Shown: positions 1-9,372, counted from the first letter of the stretch. The stretch: 33,933 bases of DNA from Bacteroidales bacterium (GCA_025350365.1 JANXXY010000465.1:1-33933), one strand, 5' to 3'. Numbers and translations are program-made. Notes: generated from the sequence alone by a model not told the origin.

Positions 1-1118
1 AAGATCTTTACAATCCGAAGATCCACAGATTTTATATTGACCGATTCGAATGGAAAAATAAGTCCTTTAGAATTAGGCAGTATTACACCTTTTCCCAAAA
101 GTCGAATGGCAGGTTTTATGCTTTCAAAAAGAACTTGAAATATTTGGCGTTCTTTTAGTTTAGTTCCGGCAACATTTTTTATACCTTGCTCAATATTGAG
201 TGTTACAGTTCCAGTTTGACGAGCTGAGAGATAAACCTTTATGAACATTCGATCGACTTCAAAAGTCAGATTCGATGTATTATCAGAACGAATTAATCCG
301 GTTAAATCCTGATTAGGATCCAAAGGGTCGGAAAAGCGAATGGAAACATATTGTTCCGGTTCTTGTTCAACCTTAGCTTCCAAAGCAGAAAAATCGTTTA
401 TAGAAGGTATTTTTACAATATTCTCTGCTGATTTGTCTGCCCCAATTACCGATCCATCCCAACTAACCTTAACTTCTCCCGCAGCTTCTGCCCGGTGAAC
501 ACTATCAATTTTAAATTTATGTGTGTTTGTTTCTCCCGTATGAGTCCACGAAACAGGAAGCTTCATACTGTTTTGCTTTGCTACAACCATTTTCTCAACT
601 GCTGCATCGTCAGCAAAGTCAGCAGTCATTACTGAACCTGTAACATTATTTAATTCGAGGCTGGTTAAAACATCAGGCTGATATCCTTCCAATTCAATAG
701 CTACTGATTGCTTTATTGTTTGAAAATCAAAAACAAAGTCCTCAAATTTTCCAGGCACTTTCATCAATTTATGAAGATAAAAAGTTGCCTGATATTGAGT
801 CCCTTGTTTTAATGCTTTTTCCGGACGAAACTCTATCGTACGGTTATCAATCCAATAAGCATGTCCGCTTACTGATGGCCTAAAACTAAATATTTTCTTA
901 TCAATTTCAGTATTAAGCGAAACCGATTCCACTCCTTTGACCAATTCAACACGAATGGCTGATTGAACCGAGAGCCTACCTGAAGTAAAAGCAGAGATAT
1001 ATTCGCTAAACCCCGGATCGATGTCAACTTTGTGGTGAGAACATGAACGAAAAACAAAAAAGGCCGCAATTACAAGTACTATAATAGCGGAACCAATGAA
1101 TAAGGAAGTTCTTCTCAT
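1..1118 (-). CDS. Alpha-2-macroglobulin-like protein, N-terminal part (cut by window edge)
   Basis: A minus-strand frame opens with ATG at 1118-1116 and runs for 372 codons without a stop to the left edge, so the 3' part lies outside the window. It starts with two arginines and a hydrophobic segment (residues 5-24), then a Cys at 26 in a weak lipobox context (FRSC), so it is a membrane-anchored or lipoprotein-type exported protein. After that comes a beta-rich region with segments such as EYISAFTSG and SAIRVELV near residues 40-60, and IEFRPEKALKQGTQYQATF near 98-116. These resemble the first macroglobulin (MG1-type) domains of the very large bacterial alpha-2-macroglobulins, which trap proteases in the periplasm. 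The thioester region, if present, would be far downstream and cannot be seen. The family call rests on the N-terminus only. It is divergent from the S41 protease gene. Confidence 0.72.
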   Translation of the reverse strand, partial: MRRTSLFIGSAIIVLVIAAFFVFRSCSHHKVDIDPGFSEYISAFTSGRLSVQSAIRVELVKGVESVSLNTEIDKKIFSFRPSVSGHAYWIDNRTIEFRPEKALKQGTQYQATFYLHKLMKVPGKFEDFVFDFQTIKQSVAIELEGYQPDVLTSLELNNVTGSVMTADFADDAAVEKMVVAKQNSMKLPVSWTHTGETNTHKFKIDSVHRAEAAGEVKVSWDGSVIGADKSAENIVKIPSINDFSALEAKVEQEPEQYVSIRFSDPLDPNQDLTGLIRSDNTSNLTFEVDRMFIKVYLSARQTGTVTLNIEQGIKNVAGTKLKERQIFQVLFESIKPAIRLLGKGVILPNSKGLIFPFESVNIKSVDLRIVKI

Positions 1119-1400
1119 AAAGGCTGGATTTGATAGTTAGTATTTTAATAGTAAAATAAAAAGCTTAAAAAATATGATATTAACAGAGATTTTACAGTTA
1201 TAAACACAAATAAACTAACTTAATCAAAATAACCCTTAAACACTTAAATTTTAGTATAAAATTTGTAAAAAAAATTTATTGCAAATTATTAAAAATTAAT
1301 AAGAAAAATCAACACTTCAAAACAAAAGAAAATAGAAATTAATAATATTTTTTTTATTGTTTAATTATCTTTGTAAAAGCACACTTTTCCATTTTAAGGG
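1119..1400. other. AT-rich intergenic region between divergent genes
   Basis: This 282-bp gap separates the A2M-like gene (leftward) from the S41 protease gene (rightward). It is extremely AT-rich with many A and T runs. The only motif I can support is the -7 element at 1366-1373. I see no coding frame, hairpin or clear repeat. Confidence 0.6.
1366..1373 (+). promoter_or_regulatory. Candidate -7 promoter element TATCTTTG for the S41 protease gene
   Basis: TATCTTTG is an exact match to the Bacteroidota -7 consensus TAnnTTTG and lies 27 bp before the ATG at 1401. No good -33 TTTG is seen at the usual distance. In DNA this AT-rich an exact match turns up by chance in roughly one of fifteen 100-bp windows, so the call is moderate. 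Confidence 0.45.
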
Positions 1401-3122
1401 ATGAAGAACTATTTAAAATGTCTGGTAGGAACAAAGCTGCGATTGGGAGTAATCACATGCGTTTCCGTAATTTCATTTTTCTGTTTGTTTTCCTTTGTTG
1501 ATAATGACTTTAAAATCACAAAGAATTTTGATATTTTTTTCACCCTTTTTCGTGAATTAAGCCTTTATTATGTAGATGATACCGATGCCGATAAACTAAT
1601 AAAAGTTGGAATTGATGCTATGCTCGAATCGCTAGATCCCTATACGGTTTACATTCCAGAATCAGAAATTGACGATTACAAGTTTTTGACTACCGGGCAA
1701 TATGGAGGAATTGGAGCTTTGCTACGAAAAAATGTGAACAACATCGTAATATCAGAACCTTATGAAAATTACCCGGCTCAAAAAGCGGGCATCAAAGCGG
1801 GAGATATTGTACACGAAATTAATGGAAAACCGATTTATCAGAAAAGCATAGCGGAAATAAGTGAGCTACTTAAAGGAAACCCAAAATCAGAAATAGAATT
1901 AACTCTCCAACGACCCGGAGAACATAAAACATTTAAAAAAATACTTTTACGTGAAAAAATTTCAGTGAACAATGTTCCATATTACGGAATGGTAACTCAC
2001 AACATAGGATACATCAAACTCACCAATTTTACAAGTGATGCACACATTGAAGTTAAATCTGCCTTATTAAAATTGAAAGAAAAAGGTGCACAGGCTATCA
2101 TACTGGATTTACGTGGAAACCCTGGCGGATTATTAATTGAAGCCGTAAATACTGCAAATTTATTCGTTGATAAAGGACAAGAAATTGTAAAAACAAAAGG
2201 GAAAGTTAAACAGTGGGATAATACATACAAAACAAAGAGTTTCTCTATTGATACTCAAATTCCACTAGCTGTTCTGGTTAACAAGGGTTCGGCTTCAGCT
2301 GCAGAAATTGTTGCGGGTGCCTTACAAGACATAGATCGTGCAGTGATTATAGGCCAGCGTACTTTTGGTAAAGGGTTAGTTCAAACAACCCGTGCATTAA
2401 GCTATAATACACAACTTAAAGTAACAACCGCAAAATATTACATACCAAGCGGAAGATGTATCCAAGCTCTGGATTATAGTCATCGTGATCCGGATGGTAG
2501 TGTTGGATTTATTCCAGATTCGTTAATTAGTGAATTTTCTACTAAGAATGGCAGAAAAGTGTATGATGGGGGCGGAATAGTACCTGACATATTTATAAAA
2601 AATGAATCGTTAAGCAGGCTTACTTTAAACTTATACTCAAGAAGTTATATCTTTAATTATGCCACTGAATTTGCTTCAAAACATGATTCGATTGCTCCTC
2701 CCTCCGTTTTCGAATTTACTGAAAAAGATTACGAAAATTTCATTAGTTATTTAAAGGAAAAAGATTTTGATTACCAAACTGAAAGCGAAGAAGCATTTAT
2801 TAAACTCACCAATGTTGCGGCACAAGAGAAATACCTTGAGCAATCTAAAGATGAATTCAGGGCTCTTTCACATAAAATAATCCATGACAAAATAAAGGAT
2901 CTTGAAACTTACAAAGAAGAAGTGAGCGAATTATTAAAAGAAGAAATTATTAGCAGGTATTATTATCAACATGGTAGAATAGAAATATCCTTATATACTG
3001 ACAATCATGTAACTAAAGCTATAGAAGTATTGTACAGTAAAACTTTGTACACAGGAATTTTGAATGGCACTTATAAACCAATTGTTGCCGATACCCGCAA
3101 AGGAAAAAATCAAAGTAATTAA
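1401..3122 (+). CDS. S41-family C-terminal processing peptidase (CtpA/Prc type)
   Basis: Serine protease that acts in the periplasm or at the inner membrane on unfolded or tagged protein C-termini. An N-terminal hydrophobic segment (about residues 14-33) serves as signal or anchor. A PDZ domain spans about 90-175, with the carboxylate-binding loop near YGGIGALL (101-108). The S41 catalytic core runs about 195-365: LDLRGNPGG at 235-243, the nucleophile Ser299 in NKGSASAAE, and the general base Lys324 in TFGKGLVQ. The 25-residue Ser-Lys spacing equals that of E. coli Prc. A helical, charged C-terminal extension (about 390-573) follows; its role is unknown to me. The length fits Bacteroidota paralogues of 530-580 residues. 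It ends 15 bp from the convergent polA stop. The exact substrate cannot be told from sequence. Confidence 0.93.
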   Translation: MKNYLKCLVGTKLRLGVITCVSVISFFCLFSFVDNDFKITKNFDIFFTLFRELSLYYVDDTDADKLIKVGIDAMLESLDPYTVYIPESEIDDYKFLTTGQYGGIGALLRKNVNNIVISEPYENYPAQKAGIKAGDIVHEINGKPIYQKSIAEISELLKGNPKSEIELTLQRPGEHKTFKKILLREKISVNNVPYYGMVTHNIGYIKLTNFTSDAHIEVKSALLKLKEKGAQAIILDLRGNPGGLLIEAVNTANLFVDKGQEIVKTKGKVKQWDNTYKTKSFSIDTQIPLAVLVNKGSASAAEIVAGALQDIDRAVIIGQRTFGKGLVQTTRALSYNTQLKVTTAKYYIPSGRCIQALDYSHRDPDGSVGFIPDSLISEFSTKNGRKVYDGGGIVPDIFIKNESLSRLTLNLYSRSYIFNYATEFASKHDSIAPPSVFEFTEKDYENFISYLKEKDFDYQTESEEAFIKLTNVAAQEKYLEQSKDEFRALSHKIIHDKIKDLETYKEEVSELLKEEIISRYYYQHGRIEISLYTDNHVTKAIEVLYSKTLYTGILNGTYKPIVADTRKGKNQSN

Positions 3123-3137
3123 AAAACAGTCTGAAAT

Positions 3138-5903
3138 TTAATGTGCTTCTAACCAGTTTTTTCCAACACCAAGTTCCACTGTTAATGGAACGTTTAATTT
3201 CACTGCATTTTCCATTTCAAACTTCACTATTTTCTTCAATTGATCCAGCTCAGGATTGTAAACATCAAATACTAATTCATCATGCACCTGAAGTATCATT
3301 TTTGAACGCAGGTTTTGATTTTTAAGATTCCTGTGAATATTTATCATAGCTATCTTAATAATATCGGCTGCAGACCCCTGAATAGGTGAATTTATAGCAT
3401 TACGTTCTGCCATGCCTCTAACATGTCCATTGTTTGATTTTATATCGGGAAGAAAACGCCTTCGACCCATAATTGTTTCAACAAAACCATGTTCACGGCC
3501 CCGACGAATACTTTCGTCCATATACCGTTTTACTCCAGGAAATGTATTGAAATAACCATCAATCAATTCGGCAGCTTCCTTACGGGGAATATTAAGCCGT
3601 TGAGATAAACCGAAAGCAGATATACCATAAATAATTCCAAAATTAGCAGTTTTAGCTTTACTTCTCATTTCGCGGGAAACATCGTTTGGAATAACGTTAT
3701 AAATCTTTGCAGCAGTGGCGGTATGAATATCGGAATCATGTAAAAATGCATCCACCATATTTATATCCTCGCTCAGATGAGCCATAATTCTCAGTTCAAT
3801 CTGAGAATAATCGGCTGATAAGAGAGAGAAGTCGTCGGCTGAAGCGACAAAAGCTTTACGGATTTCTCGTCCCCGTTCTTCGCGGATGGGAATATTCTGC
3901 AAATTCGGATCAACTGAACTTAAGCGACCGGTTGCTGCAATAGCCTGATTAAACGAAGTATGTATTTTACCGGTTCTACTATTTATCATCTTAGGGAGGG
4001 CTTCAACATAAGTGCTCAGAAGTTTACGTAAGCCCCGGTATTCAAGAATTAATGGAATTATTTCATGCCGGTCGGCCAATTGTGCCAATACTTCCTCATT
4101 TGTAGAATACTGTTTGGTTTTAGTTTTTCGGGCATTTAAGTCAATCTTGAGACGTTCGAACAGAACTTCTCCCAGCTGTTTTGGCGAAGAAACATTAAAT
4201 TTAATACCAGCAATTTCAATAATTTTCCTATCTAATTCAATAATGTCGGTACGTAATATCTCCGCCGATTCATTCAATGCCGCCGTATTCAGAGACACAC
4301 CATAATACTCGACATCGGCCAAAACCTGTATCAAAGGCATTTCCAATTCATATGCTAGTTTAGCAAGGTTTTGATCCTTCAATTCAGTCTCAAGTTTTTC
4401 TTTTAATTGCCAGGTAATATCAGCATCTTCGGCAGCATATTCCTTAATTTTTTCAATAGGCACCGATCTCATAGTAATTTGATGGTTCGATTTTATACCA
4501 ATCAGTTCCTCGATATGCACGGGGGAATAATGCAAATATTGTTCTGCTAACACATTCATATTGTGGCGCAATTCAGGTTGAAGCAGGTAATGAGCAATCA
4601 TTGTATCGAATATCTTACCTTTTGTTTCAATCCCATAATTTTTAAGTATTAAAATATCAAACTTAATATTCTGACCAATCTTACCAATAACCTCACTTTC
4701 CAAAACAGTCTTAAATTCATCACAAATCTTATTGGCTTCAATTTGATCAGCAGGTATAGGAATATAGTAAGCCTCTCCTTTATTCCATGCAAATGAGAAT
4801 CCTACCAATTGAGCTGTCATTACATCTAGTCCGGTTGTTTCGGTATCAAAACAAATTTCAGTGAGTAATAGCAACTGACGAATTAGCCCAGCTCTTTTTT
4901 CAAAAGTATCCGCCAAGTAATAAGTATGCCCGGTATTACCAATTGTGTTAAAAGTATTTTCATGTTTAGGTACTACAACTTCTGGTAAGTCGAATAAGGT
5001 ATTTTGAACTGAGTCCGGTGTTGAATATCTTGATAAAACGCGTTTTTCAAGTGTTTTGAAATTTAGAAAAGTGAAAATTCGCTTAATCTCCTCTACATCA
5101 GGCTTAGTTAATACAAGATCATTTTCTGATACTCCGATAGGTACATTTCTGTCAATTTTGGCAAGCGCCCTGGATAAATCAATCTTTTCCTTATTGTTAA
5201 TTATTATATCTTTAAGTTTTCCTTTAAGTGAATCAACATTAGCATAAATGTTTTCGATAGTTTGATATTCACTAATCAGTTTAATAGCTGTCTTCTCTCC
5301 CACTCCCGGTGCGCCTGGGATATTATCGGAGGCATCGCCCATTAAGGCTAAAATATCAATGAATTGTTGAGGATTTTGAAGCTGAAAATCCTTACAAGCC
5401 TTTTCACTATCAACAATTTCAATTCCATTTCCAAAGCGGCTTGGTTTATAAATAAATATATTATCAGAAAGTAATTGAATATAATCTTTATCAGGAGTCA
5501 TCATAAATACCGTATATCCATCTTCATCAGCTTTTTTGGAGATAGTGCCAATAACATCGTCAGCCTCAAATCCGTCCATCTGAAGAATTGGAATGCCATA
5601 AGCTTTTAATATTTCTTTAATGATCGGTACCGATCTCTTGATATCTTCAGGTGTTTCATCTCTGTTTGCCTTATAATTCGGGTACATCACGTGTCTAAAA
5701 TTTGGGCCTGCCGGATCGAATGCAACTGCAAGATGGGTAGGTTTTTCCTTAATAATTACTTCCTCAAGAGTATTAACAAAGCCAAAAATGCATGATGTAT
5801 TAAGTCCTTCGGAATTAAACATGGGATTTTTAATAAAAGCATAGTAAGACCGAAAAATCAGGGCATACGCATCCAGAAGAAACAATTTTTTATCTTTAAT
5901 CAT
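3138..5903 (-). CDS. polA: DNA polymerase I
   Basis: Three-domain repair and Okazaki-fragment-processing polymerase, 921 residues, full length. Residues 1-290 are the 5'-3' exonuclease (flap) domain, with YKANRDETP near 77-85 and the metal-binding run MGDASDNIPG at 188-197. Residues about 325-510 are a 3'-5' exonuclease that looks active: ExoI has D353 and E355 in FDTETTGLD, and ExoIII is AAEDADIT near 490-497. The polymerase domain has motif A (ADYSQIELR, D698), the O-helix (KTANFGIIYG, 751-760) with Phe755 at the position that discriminates against dideoxynucleotides, and motif C (VHDEL, D875 and E876). The start at 5903 gives the usual N-terminus, with FLLDAYALIFRSYYA carrying the first catalytic Asp. 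It is convergent with the S41 gene and lies 93 bp from the ArsR stop. Confidence 0.98.
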   Translation of the reverse strand: MIKDKKLFLLDAYALIFRSYYAFIKNPMFNSEGLNTSCIFGFVNTLEEVIIKEKPTHLAVAFDPAGPNFRHVMYPNYKANRDETPEDIKRSVPIIKEILKAYGIPILQMDGFEADDVIGTISKKADEDGYTVFMMTPDKDYIQLLSDNIFIYKPSRFGNGIEIVDSEKACKDFQLQNPQQFIDILALMGDASDNIPGAPGVGEKTAIKLISEYQTIENIYANVDSLKGKLKDIIINNKEKIDLSRALAKIDRNVPIGVSENDLVLTKPDVEEIKRIFTFLNFKTLEKRVLSRYSTPDSVQNTLFDLPEVVVPKHENTFNTIGNTGHTYYLADTFEKRAGLIRQLLLLTEICFDTETTGLDVMTAQLVGFSFAWNKGEAYYIPIPADQIEANKICDEFKTVLESEVIGKIGQNIKFDILILKNYGIETKGKIFDTMIAHYLLQPELRHNMNVLAEQYLHYSPVHIEELIGIKSNHQITMRSVPIEKIKEYAAEDADITWQLKEKLETELKDQNLAKLAYELEMPLIQVLADVEYYGVSLNTAALNESAEILRTDIIELDRKIIEIAGIKFNVSSPKQLGEVLFERLKIDLNARKTKTKQYSTNEEVLAQLADRHEIIPLILEYRGLRKLLSTYVEALPKMINSRTGKIHTSFNQAIAATGRLSSVDPNLQNIPIREERGREIRKAFVASADDFSLLSADYSQIELRIMAHLSEDINMVDAFLHDSDIHTATAAKIYNVIPNDVSREMRSKAKTANFGIIYGISAFGLSQRLNIPRKEAAELIDGYFNTFPGVKRYMDESIRRGREHGFVETIMGRRRFLPDIKSNNGHVRGMAERNAINSPIQGSAADIIKIAMINIHRNLKNQNLRSKMILQVHDELVFDVYNPELDQLKKIVKFEMENAVKLNVPLTVELGVGKNWLEAH

Positions 5904-5996
5904 AATTTGAATTTAAATATAATTTAATCCGTCATTCATTTAATACAAAATAGTCCTAACATTTTCGGGATATATTTTCAAAATAATGTTACTAAT

Positions 5997-6296
5997 CTAA
6001 AAGTTCTGGCAACTACTCAGGCATTCCACAATACTCGATAAATTTACATTACGCAAACAATAATAGGTGTTTTTTCCCTCCCTTTTTGAAACCAATACGC
6101 CTTTATCTTTTAATATACCCAAATGGTGTGAAGTAGTTGATTGTTCAATATTTAATAATTCCCTAATTTCAGTAACAGTTAGTTTTTTTCCGTCTTCAAG
6201 ATAGTTTATAATGGATATTCTAATTGGGTGAGCAATAGCCTTTAGCATATTTGCTGCTTGTTCTATTTGTTCAGGAGTTAACTCTTTAAAATGCAT
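5997..6296 (-). CDS. ArsR-family winged-helix transcription regulator
   Basis: Small DNA-binding repressor-type protein. I place the start at the ATG at 6296 (protein begins MHFKELTPEQ, 99 residues). An in-frame ATG at 6365 would give 122 residues, but it adds an unconserved, low-complexity stretch and lies upstream of a good -7 element at 6329-6336. The body is a typical winged helix: MLKAIAHPIRISIINYL, then the recognition region NIEQSTTSHHLGILKDKG, then a wing with KREGKNTYYCLRN. The classical arsenic-binding CVC motif in the DNA-binding helix is absent. Cysteines sit instead in the wing (YYC) and at the C-terminus (ECLSSC), so if it senses anything by thiols the site differs from ArsR itself; the ligand is unknown. 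It is divergent from the polyprenyl synthase gene, which it may or may not control. Confidence 0.85.
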   Translation of the reverse strand: MHFKELTPEQIEQAANMLKAIAHPIRISIINYLEDGKKLTVTEIRELLNIEQSTTSHHLGILKDKGVLVSKREGKNTYYCLRNVNLSSIVECLSSCQNF

Positions 6297-6328
6297 TTTA
6301 TTAAAAGTATTTGTATCGTTATCAAATA

Positions 6329-6336
6329 CAAATATA
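6329..6336 (-). promoter_or_regulatory. Candidate -7 element for the ArsR gene
   Basis: On the minus strand this reads TATATTTG, an exact TAnnTTTG match. It is 33 bp upstream of the ATG at 6296 and internal to the longer possible frame from 6365, so it favours the shorter protein. No clear -33 element is seen. Confidence 0.42.
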
Positions 6337-6390
6337 TAAATATAATGCATGAGAATAGAATACAACCATTCCGATTGCTGAAAATTTGCC

Positions 6391-6398
6391 TATATTTG
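6391..6398 (+). promoter_or_regulatory. Candidate -7 element for the polyprenyl synthase gene
   Basis: TATATTTG, exact TAnnTTTG, 66 bp before the ATG at 6465. It lies about 55 bp from the opposite-facing element at 6329-6336, so the two divergent promoters share a short control region. The only nearby TTG (6375-6377) is too close to be a normal -33. Confidence 0.42.
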
Positions 6399-6464
6399 AA
6401 TCATAAGCAAACTCATTTTTAATTTTAAAAAGTGATACAGGTTTGTCGGACAAAAAAAAAGTGA

Positions 6465-7439
6465 ATGGCACTACTTGATACGATCAAAGCTCCCATAAAA
6501 GAAGAGATGGCAAAGTTTGAAACAATGTTCAAATCTTCAATGAAAAGTAAAGTAAAAATTCTTGATATAATTACTAGCTATATTATCAGGAAAAAAGGAA
6601 AACAAATGCGCCCGATGTTTGTCTTTCTATCTGCAAAATTAAATGGTACGCCGACAGATGCCACATACACAGCAGCTTCACTAATAGAACTTTTGCATAC
6701 TGCGACGTTAATTCACGATGACGTTGTAGATGAAGCTTACGAAAGACGAGGTTTTTTTTCAATCAACGCAATCTGGAAATCGAAAATAGCCGTATTAATG
6801 GGTGATTATTTATTAGCTAAAGGACTATTACTTTCGGTAGATAATAAAGCATATGATCTGTTAGAAATTGTATCAGAAGCTGTTAGAGAAATGAGTGAAG
6901 GAGAATTACTTCAAATACAGCACTCCAGAACAATGAATATCAACAAAGAACAATATTTCGAAATAATTCGTAAAAAAACCGCGACGTTAATAGCCTCATG
7001 TACAGCAAGCGGGGCCAAATCAGTTGGTTGCAGCGACGAAGTTGTAAATAATATGAAACATTTTGGTGAAAATGTAGGGCTTGCATTTCAAATAAAAGAT
7101 GATTTATTCGATTATCAACCGAAAGGTTTAATCGGTAAACCAACAGGAAACGATATTAAAGAAAAAAAATTAACTCTTCCTTTGATTTATGCTTTGGAGA
7201 ATTCAAGTAAAAGTGAAAGAAAACATATACTACGCACAATATCTAAGAATAATACGAATGCGGATAAAGTAAAAACAGTAATAGAATTTGTGACTGCCAA
7301 AGGAGGTCTTGATTATGCTTCCTCTCAAATGCATGAATATAAAAATAGAGCCCTAAACATTTTAATATCCTACCCTGATTCAGCTGTAAAACAGTCTATG
7401 ATCGATCTGGTTAATTACACTATCGAAAGAAATAAATAA
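6465..7439 (+). CDS. Polyprenyl (long-chain trans-prenyl) diphosphate synthase
   Basis: Condenses isopentenyl diphosphate onto an allylic diphosphate to make the long isoprenoid chain, probably for menaquinone. 324 residues, normal length. The first Asp-rich motif is DDVVD at 85-89 in LIHDDVVDEAYERRG. The second is DDLFD at 212-216 in QIKDDLFDYQ. The upstream pocket includes KQMRP (46-50). The fifth residue before the first Asp motif is Ala80, a small residue, which in this family goes with long products (octaprenyl-like) rather than farnesyl or geranyl. Exact chain length is inferred. It stands alone on the plus strand, divergent from the ArsR gene, and ends 3 bp from the convergent uvrC stop. 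Confidence 0.93.
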   Translation: MALLDTIKAPIKEEMAKFETMFKSSMKSKVKILDIITSYIIRKKGKQMRPMFVFLSAKLNGTPTDATYTAASLIELLHTATLIHDDVVDEAYERRGFFSINAIWKSKIAVLMGDYLLAKGLLLSVDNKAYDLLEIVSEAVREMSEGELLQIQHSRTMNINKEQYFEIIRKKTATLIASCTASGAKSVGCSDEVVNNMKHFGENVGLAFQIKDDLFDYQPKGLIGKPTGNDIKEKKLTLPLIYALENSSKSERKHILRTISKNNTNADKVKTVIEFVTAKGGLDYASSQMHEYKNRALNILISYPDSAVKQSMIDLVNYTIERNK

Positions 7440-7442
7440 ATT

Positions 7443-9251
7443 CTACAATTTCAAATAACCCAGAAGGATTTCAGTTTTTTTCTTACCAATTGTTTCAATT
7501 AGTTCATCTTCAGGAATATTTACAATGTTTGATATTGAAGAATATTTCGTATATAATAATTCGATCGTTTTTTGGCCAATACCTGGAATCTTTTCCATTT
7601 TTGAACCAATCATTGAATCGGATCGCTTATCGCGATGGAATGTAATGCCAAATCGATGTGCTTCATCACGAATTTGCTGTATTAGTTTTAAAGTTTCGGA
7701 TTTTTTATCCAAATAAATAGGAATTGAGTCATTTGGAAAATAGATTTCCTCAAGCCGTTTCGCAATTCCAATAATTGGAATTTTACCATACAAGCCAAGT
7801 TTATCGAGACTATTAACAGCCGAACTTAATTGTCCTTTTCCTCCATCAATAATTATTAGTTGTGGTAACGATTTTGCCTCTTCAATTAATCGCTTGTAGC
7901 GCCTTAAAACAACTTCTTCCATTGAAGCAAAGTCATTTGCACCTACAACTGTTTTAACATTAAAATGCCTGTATTCAGATTTTGCAGGTCTTCCCGATTT
8001 AAACACAACACAGGAAGACACGGGGTTAGAACCCTGAATATTTGAATTATCAAAACATTCGATATATATAGGTAGTACAGACAAATGAAGGTCATTTTGC
8101 ATCTGCTTCAAGACTCTTTCATATTTCAATTCAGGATTTGCCTTTTCAGCATTTTTATTTCTTTCAATCAAATAATACCTGGCATTACGTTCCGATAGCT
8201 CAATCAGCTTTTTCTTATCGCCAATTCTTGGAATGGTAAATGTTACCCCGGCTAATTCAGTTTCAATAGTAAAAGGAATAATAATCTCCGATGAATTACT
8301 TTGGAACCGATCCCGAATCTCCACGATAGAAAATTCTAGCATCTCCTGCATCTCTTCATCAAGTTTCCGTTGTATTTCTGCCGTGTGCGATTGAATAATA
8401 CAACCATTCATAACTTTGAGAAAATTAACTACGGAAATATTTTTCTCCGCAACTATTGAAAAAACATCTACATTATTGATATTAGGATTTACAATGGTAG
8501 ATTTGCTCTGAAATTTTTCTAAGATCTCAATTTTTTGTTTTATGGATTCGGCATCTTCAAATTTATATTCGTCAGAAAAAAATCGCATTGTATCCCTCAA
8601 ATAAACAATAACCTTAGAAAGATTCCCTTTTAAAATATCCTTAATTTGGTTTATATTTATATTGTAAACTTCCTCCGTTTGTTTGTTTACACATGGAGCC
8701 TTGCAATTTCCCATATGATATTCAAGGCAAACTTTAAATTTACCGGCTTTAATATTTGCAGGTGTTAAAGGCAACTGACAGGTACGCAACGAATATAAAT
8801 GACGGATCATATCCAATAAGGTGCGTACCATAATTGCTGATGTGTAAGGTCCAAAATAAGATGAACCATCCTTAATTATAGTACGTGTCGAATAAACTTG
8901 AGGGAAAGTTTCATTACTAATACATATCCACGGAAAAGTTTTGTCATCTTTAAGCAAAATATTATACCGGGGCAGGTATTTCTTGATTAAGTTGTTTTCA
9001 AGCAATAAAGCATCGGATTCAGATTGAACCACAATAAACCGGATATCGCACACTTTAGAAACCATGAGGCGAACCTTTGCATTATCATGATGAGATTTTT
9101 GAAAATAAGAAGAGACTCTTCGTTTTAGATTTTTGGCTTTGCCAATATAGATAGCCTGTTCCTGATTGTTATAAAACATATAAACCCCTGGTGTATCGGT
9201 AAGGTTTTCCAGTATTGAGGCTATCTTGTTGTGTACATCGATAGGGTTCAT
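7443..9251 (-). CDS. uvrC: Excinuclease ABC subunit C
   Basis: Makes both incisions around bulky DNA lesions after UvrA/UvrB recognition. 602 residues, full length. The GIY-YIG nuclease domain is at about 16-95 (GVY 22-24, YIG 35-37, then KAKNLKRRV). Four cysteines follow at 158, 175, 183 and 187; their final 8- and 4-residue spacings match the iron-sulfur ligands described for E. coli UvrC. The UvrB-binding UVR motif is near 216-250 (FEDAESIKQKIEILEKF). The RNase H-like 5' nuclease carries ECFDNSNIQG and LIIIDGGKGQL. The C-terminus has the helix-hairpin-helix pair (KMEKIPGIGQKTIELL and IGKKKTEILLGYL). It is the last gene before the parS region, which lies directly upstream of its start. Confidence 0.97.
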   Translation of the reverse strand: MNPIDVHNKIASILENLTDTPGVYMFYNNQEQAIYIGKAKNLKRRVSSYFQKSHHDNAKVRLMVSKVCDIRFIVVQSESDALLLENNLIKKYLPRYNILLKDDKTFPWICISNETFPQVYSTRTIIKDGSSYFGPYTSAIMVRTLLDMIRHLYSLRTCQLPLTPANIKAGKFKVCLEYHMGNCKAPCVNKQTEEVYNININQIKDILKGNLSKVIVYLRDTMRFFSDEYKFEDAESIKQKIEILEKFQSKSTIVNPNINNVDVFSIVAEKNISVVNFLKVMNGCIIQSHTAEIQRKLDEEMQEMLEFSIVEIRDRFQSNSSEIIIPFTIETELAGVTFTIPRIGDKKKLIELSERNARYYLIERNKNAEKANPELKYERVLKQMQNDLHLSVLPIYIECFDNSNIQGSNPVSSCVVFKSGRPAKSEYRHFNVKTVVGANDFASMEEVVLRRYKRLIEEAKSLPQLIIIDGGKGQLSSAVNSLDKLGLYGKIPIIGIAKRLEEIYFPNDSIPIYLDKKSETLKLIQQIRDEAHRFGITFHRDKRSDSMIGSKMEKIPGIGQKTIELLYTKYSSISNIVNIPEDELIETIGKKKTEILLGYLKL

Positions 9252-9356
9252 ATTTAACTTATTTCCAATTAAACTCGTTTTAAAATATACAACTACATAA
9301 ATTGCACAAAACAGAACATCAATATGTTATTATGAATTATATAAATGATGTAAAAG

Positions 9357-9372
9357 TGTCCCACATGGAACT
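9357..9372. other. Degenerate parS-like site
   Basis: TGTCCCACATGGAACT matches the parS 16-mer of this cluster at 13 of 16 positions. The right half is good and the centre CG has become CA. It sits at the distance expected for a further member of the series, so it may be a weak or decaying ParB site. Confidence 0.5.

Noticed and set aside
5688..5704. A CACGTG core in polA as another parS
   Set aside because: The flanks (ACAT / TCTA) do not match the TGTTnC / GnAACA arms, so only the 6-bp centre is shared.
6297..6365. Longer N-terminus for the ArsR regulator
   Set aside because: The added residues are not conserved-looking, and an exact -7 promoter element lies inside this stretch, so the ATG at 6296 is preferred.
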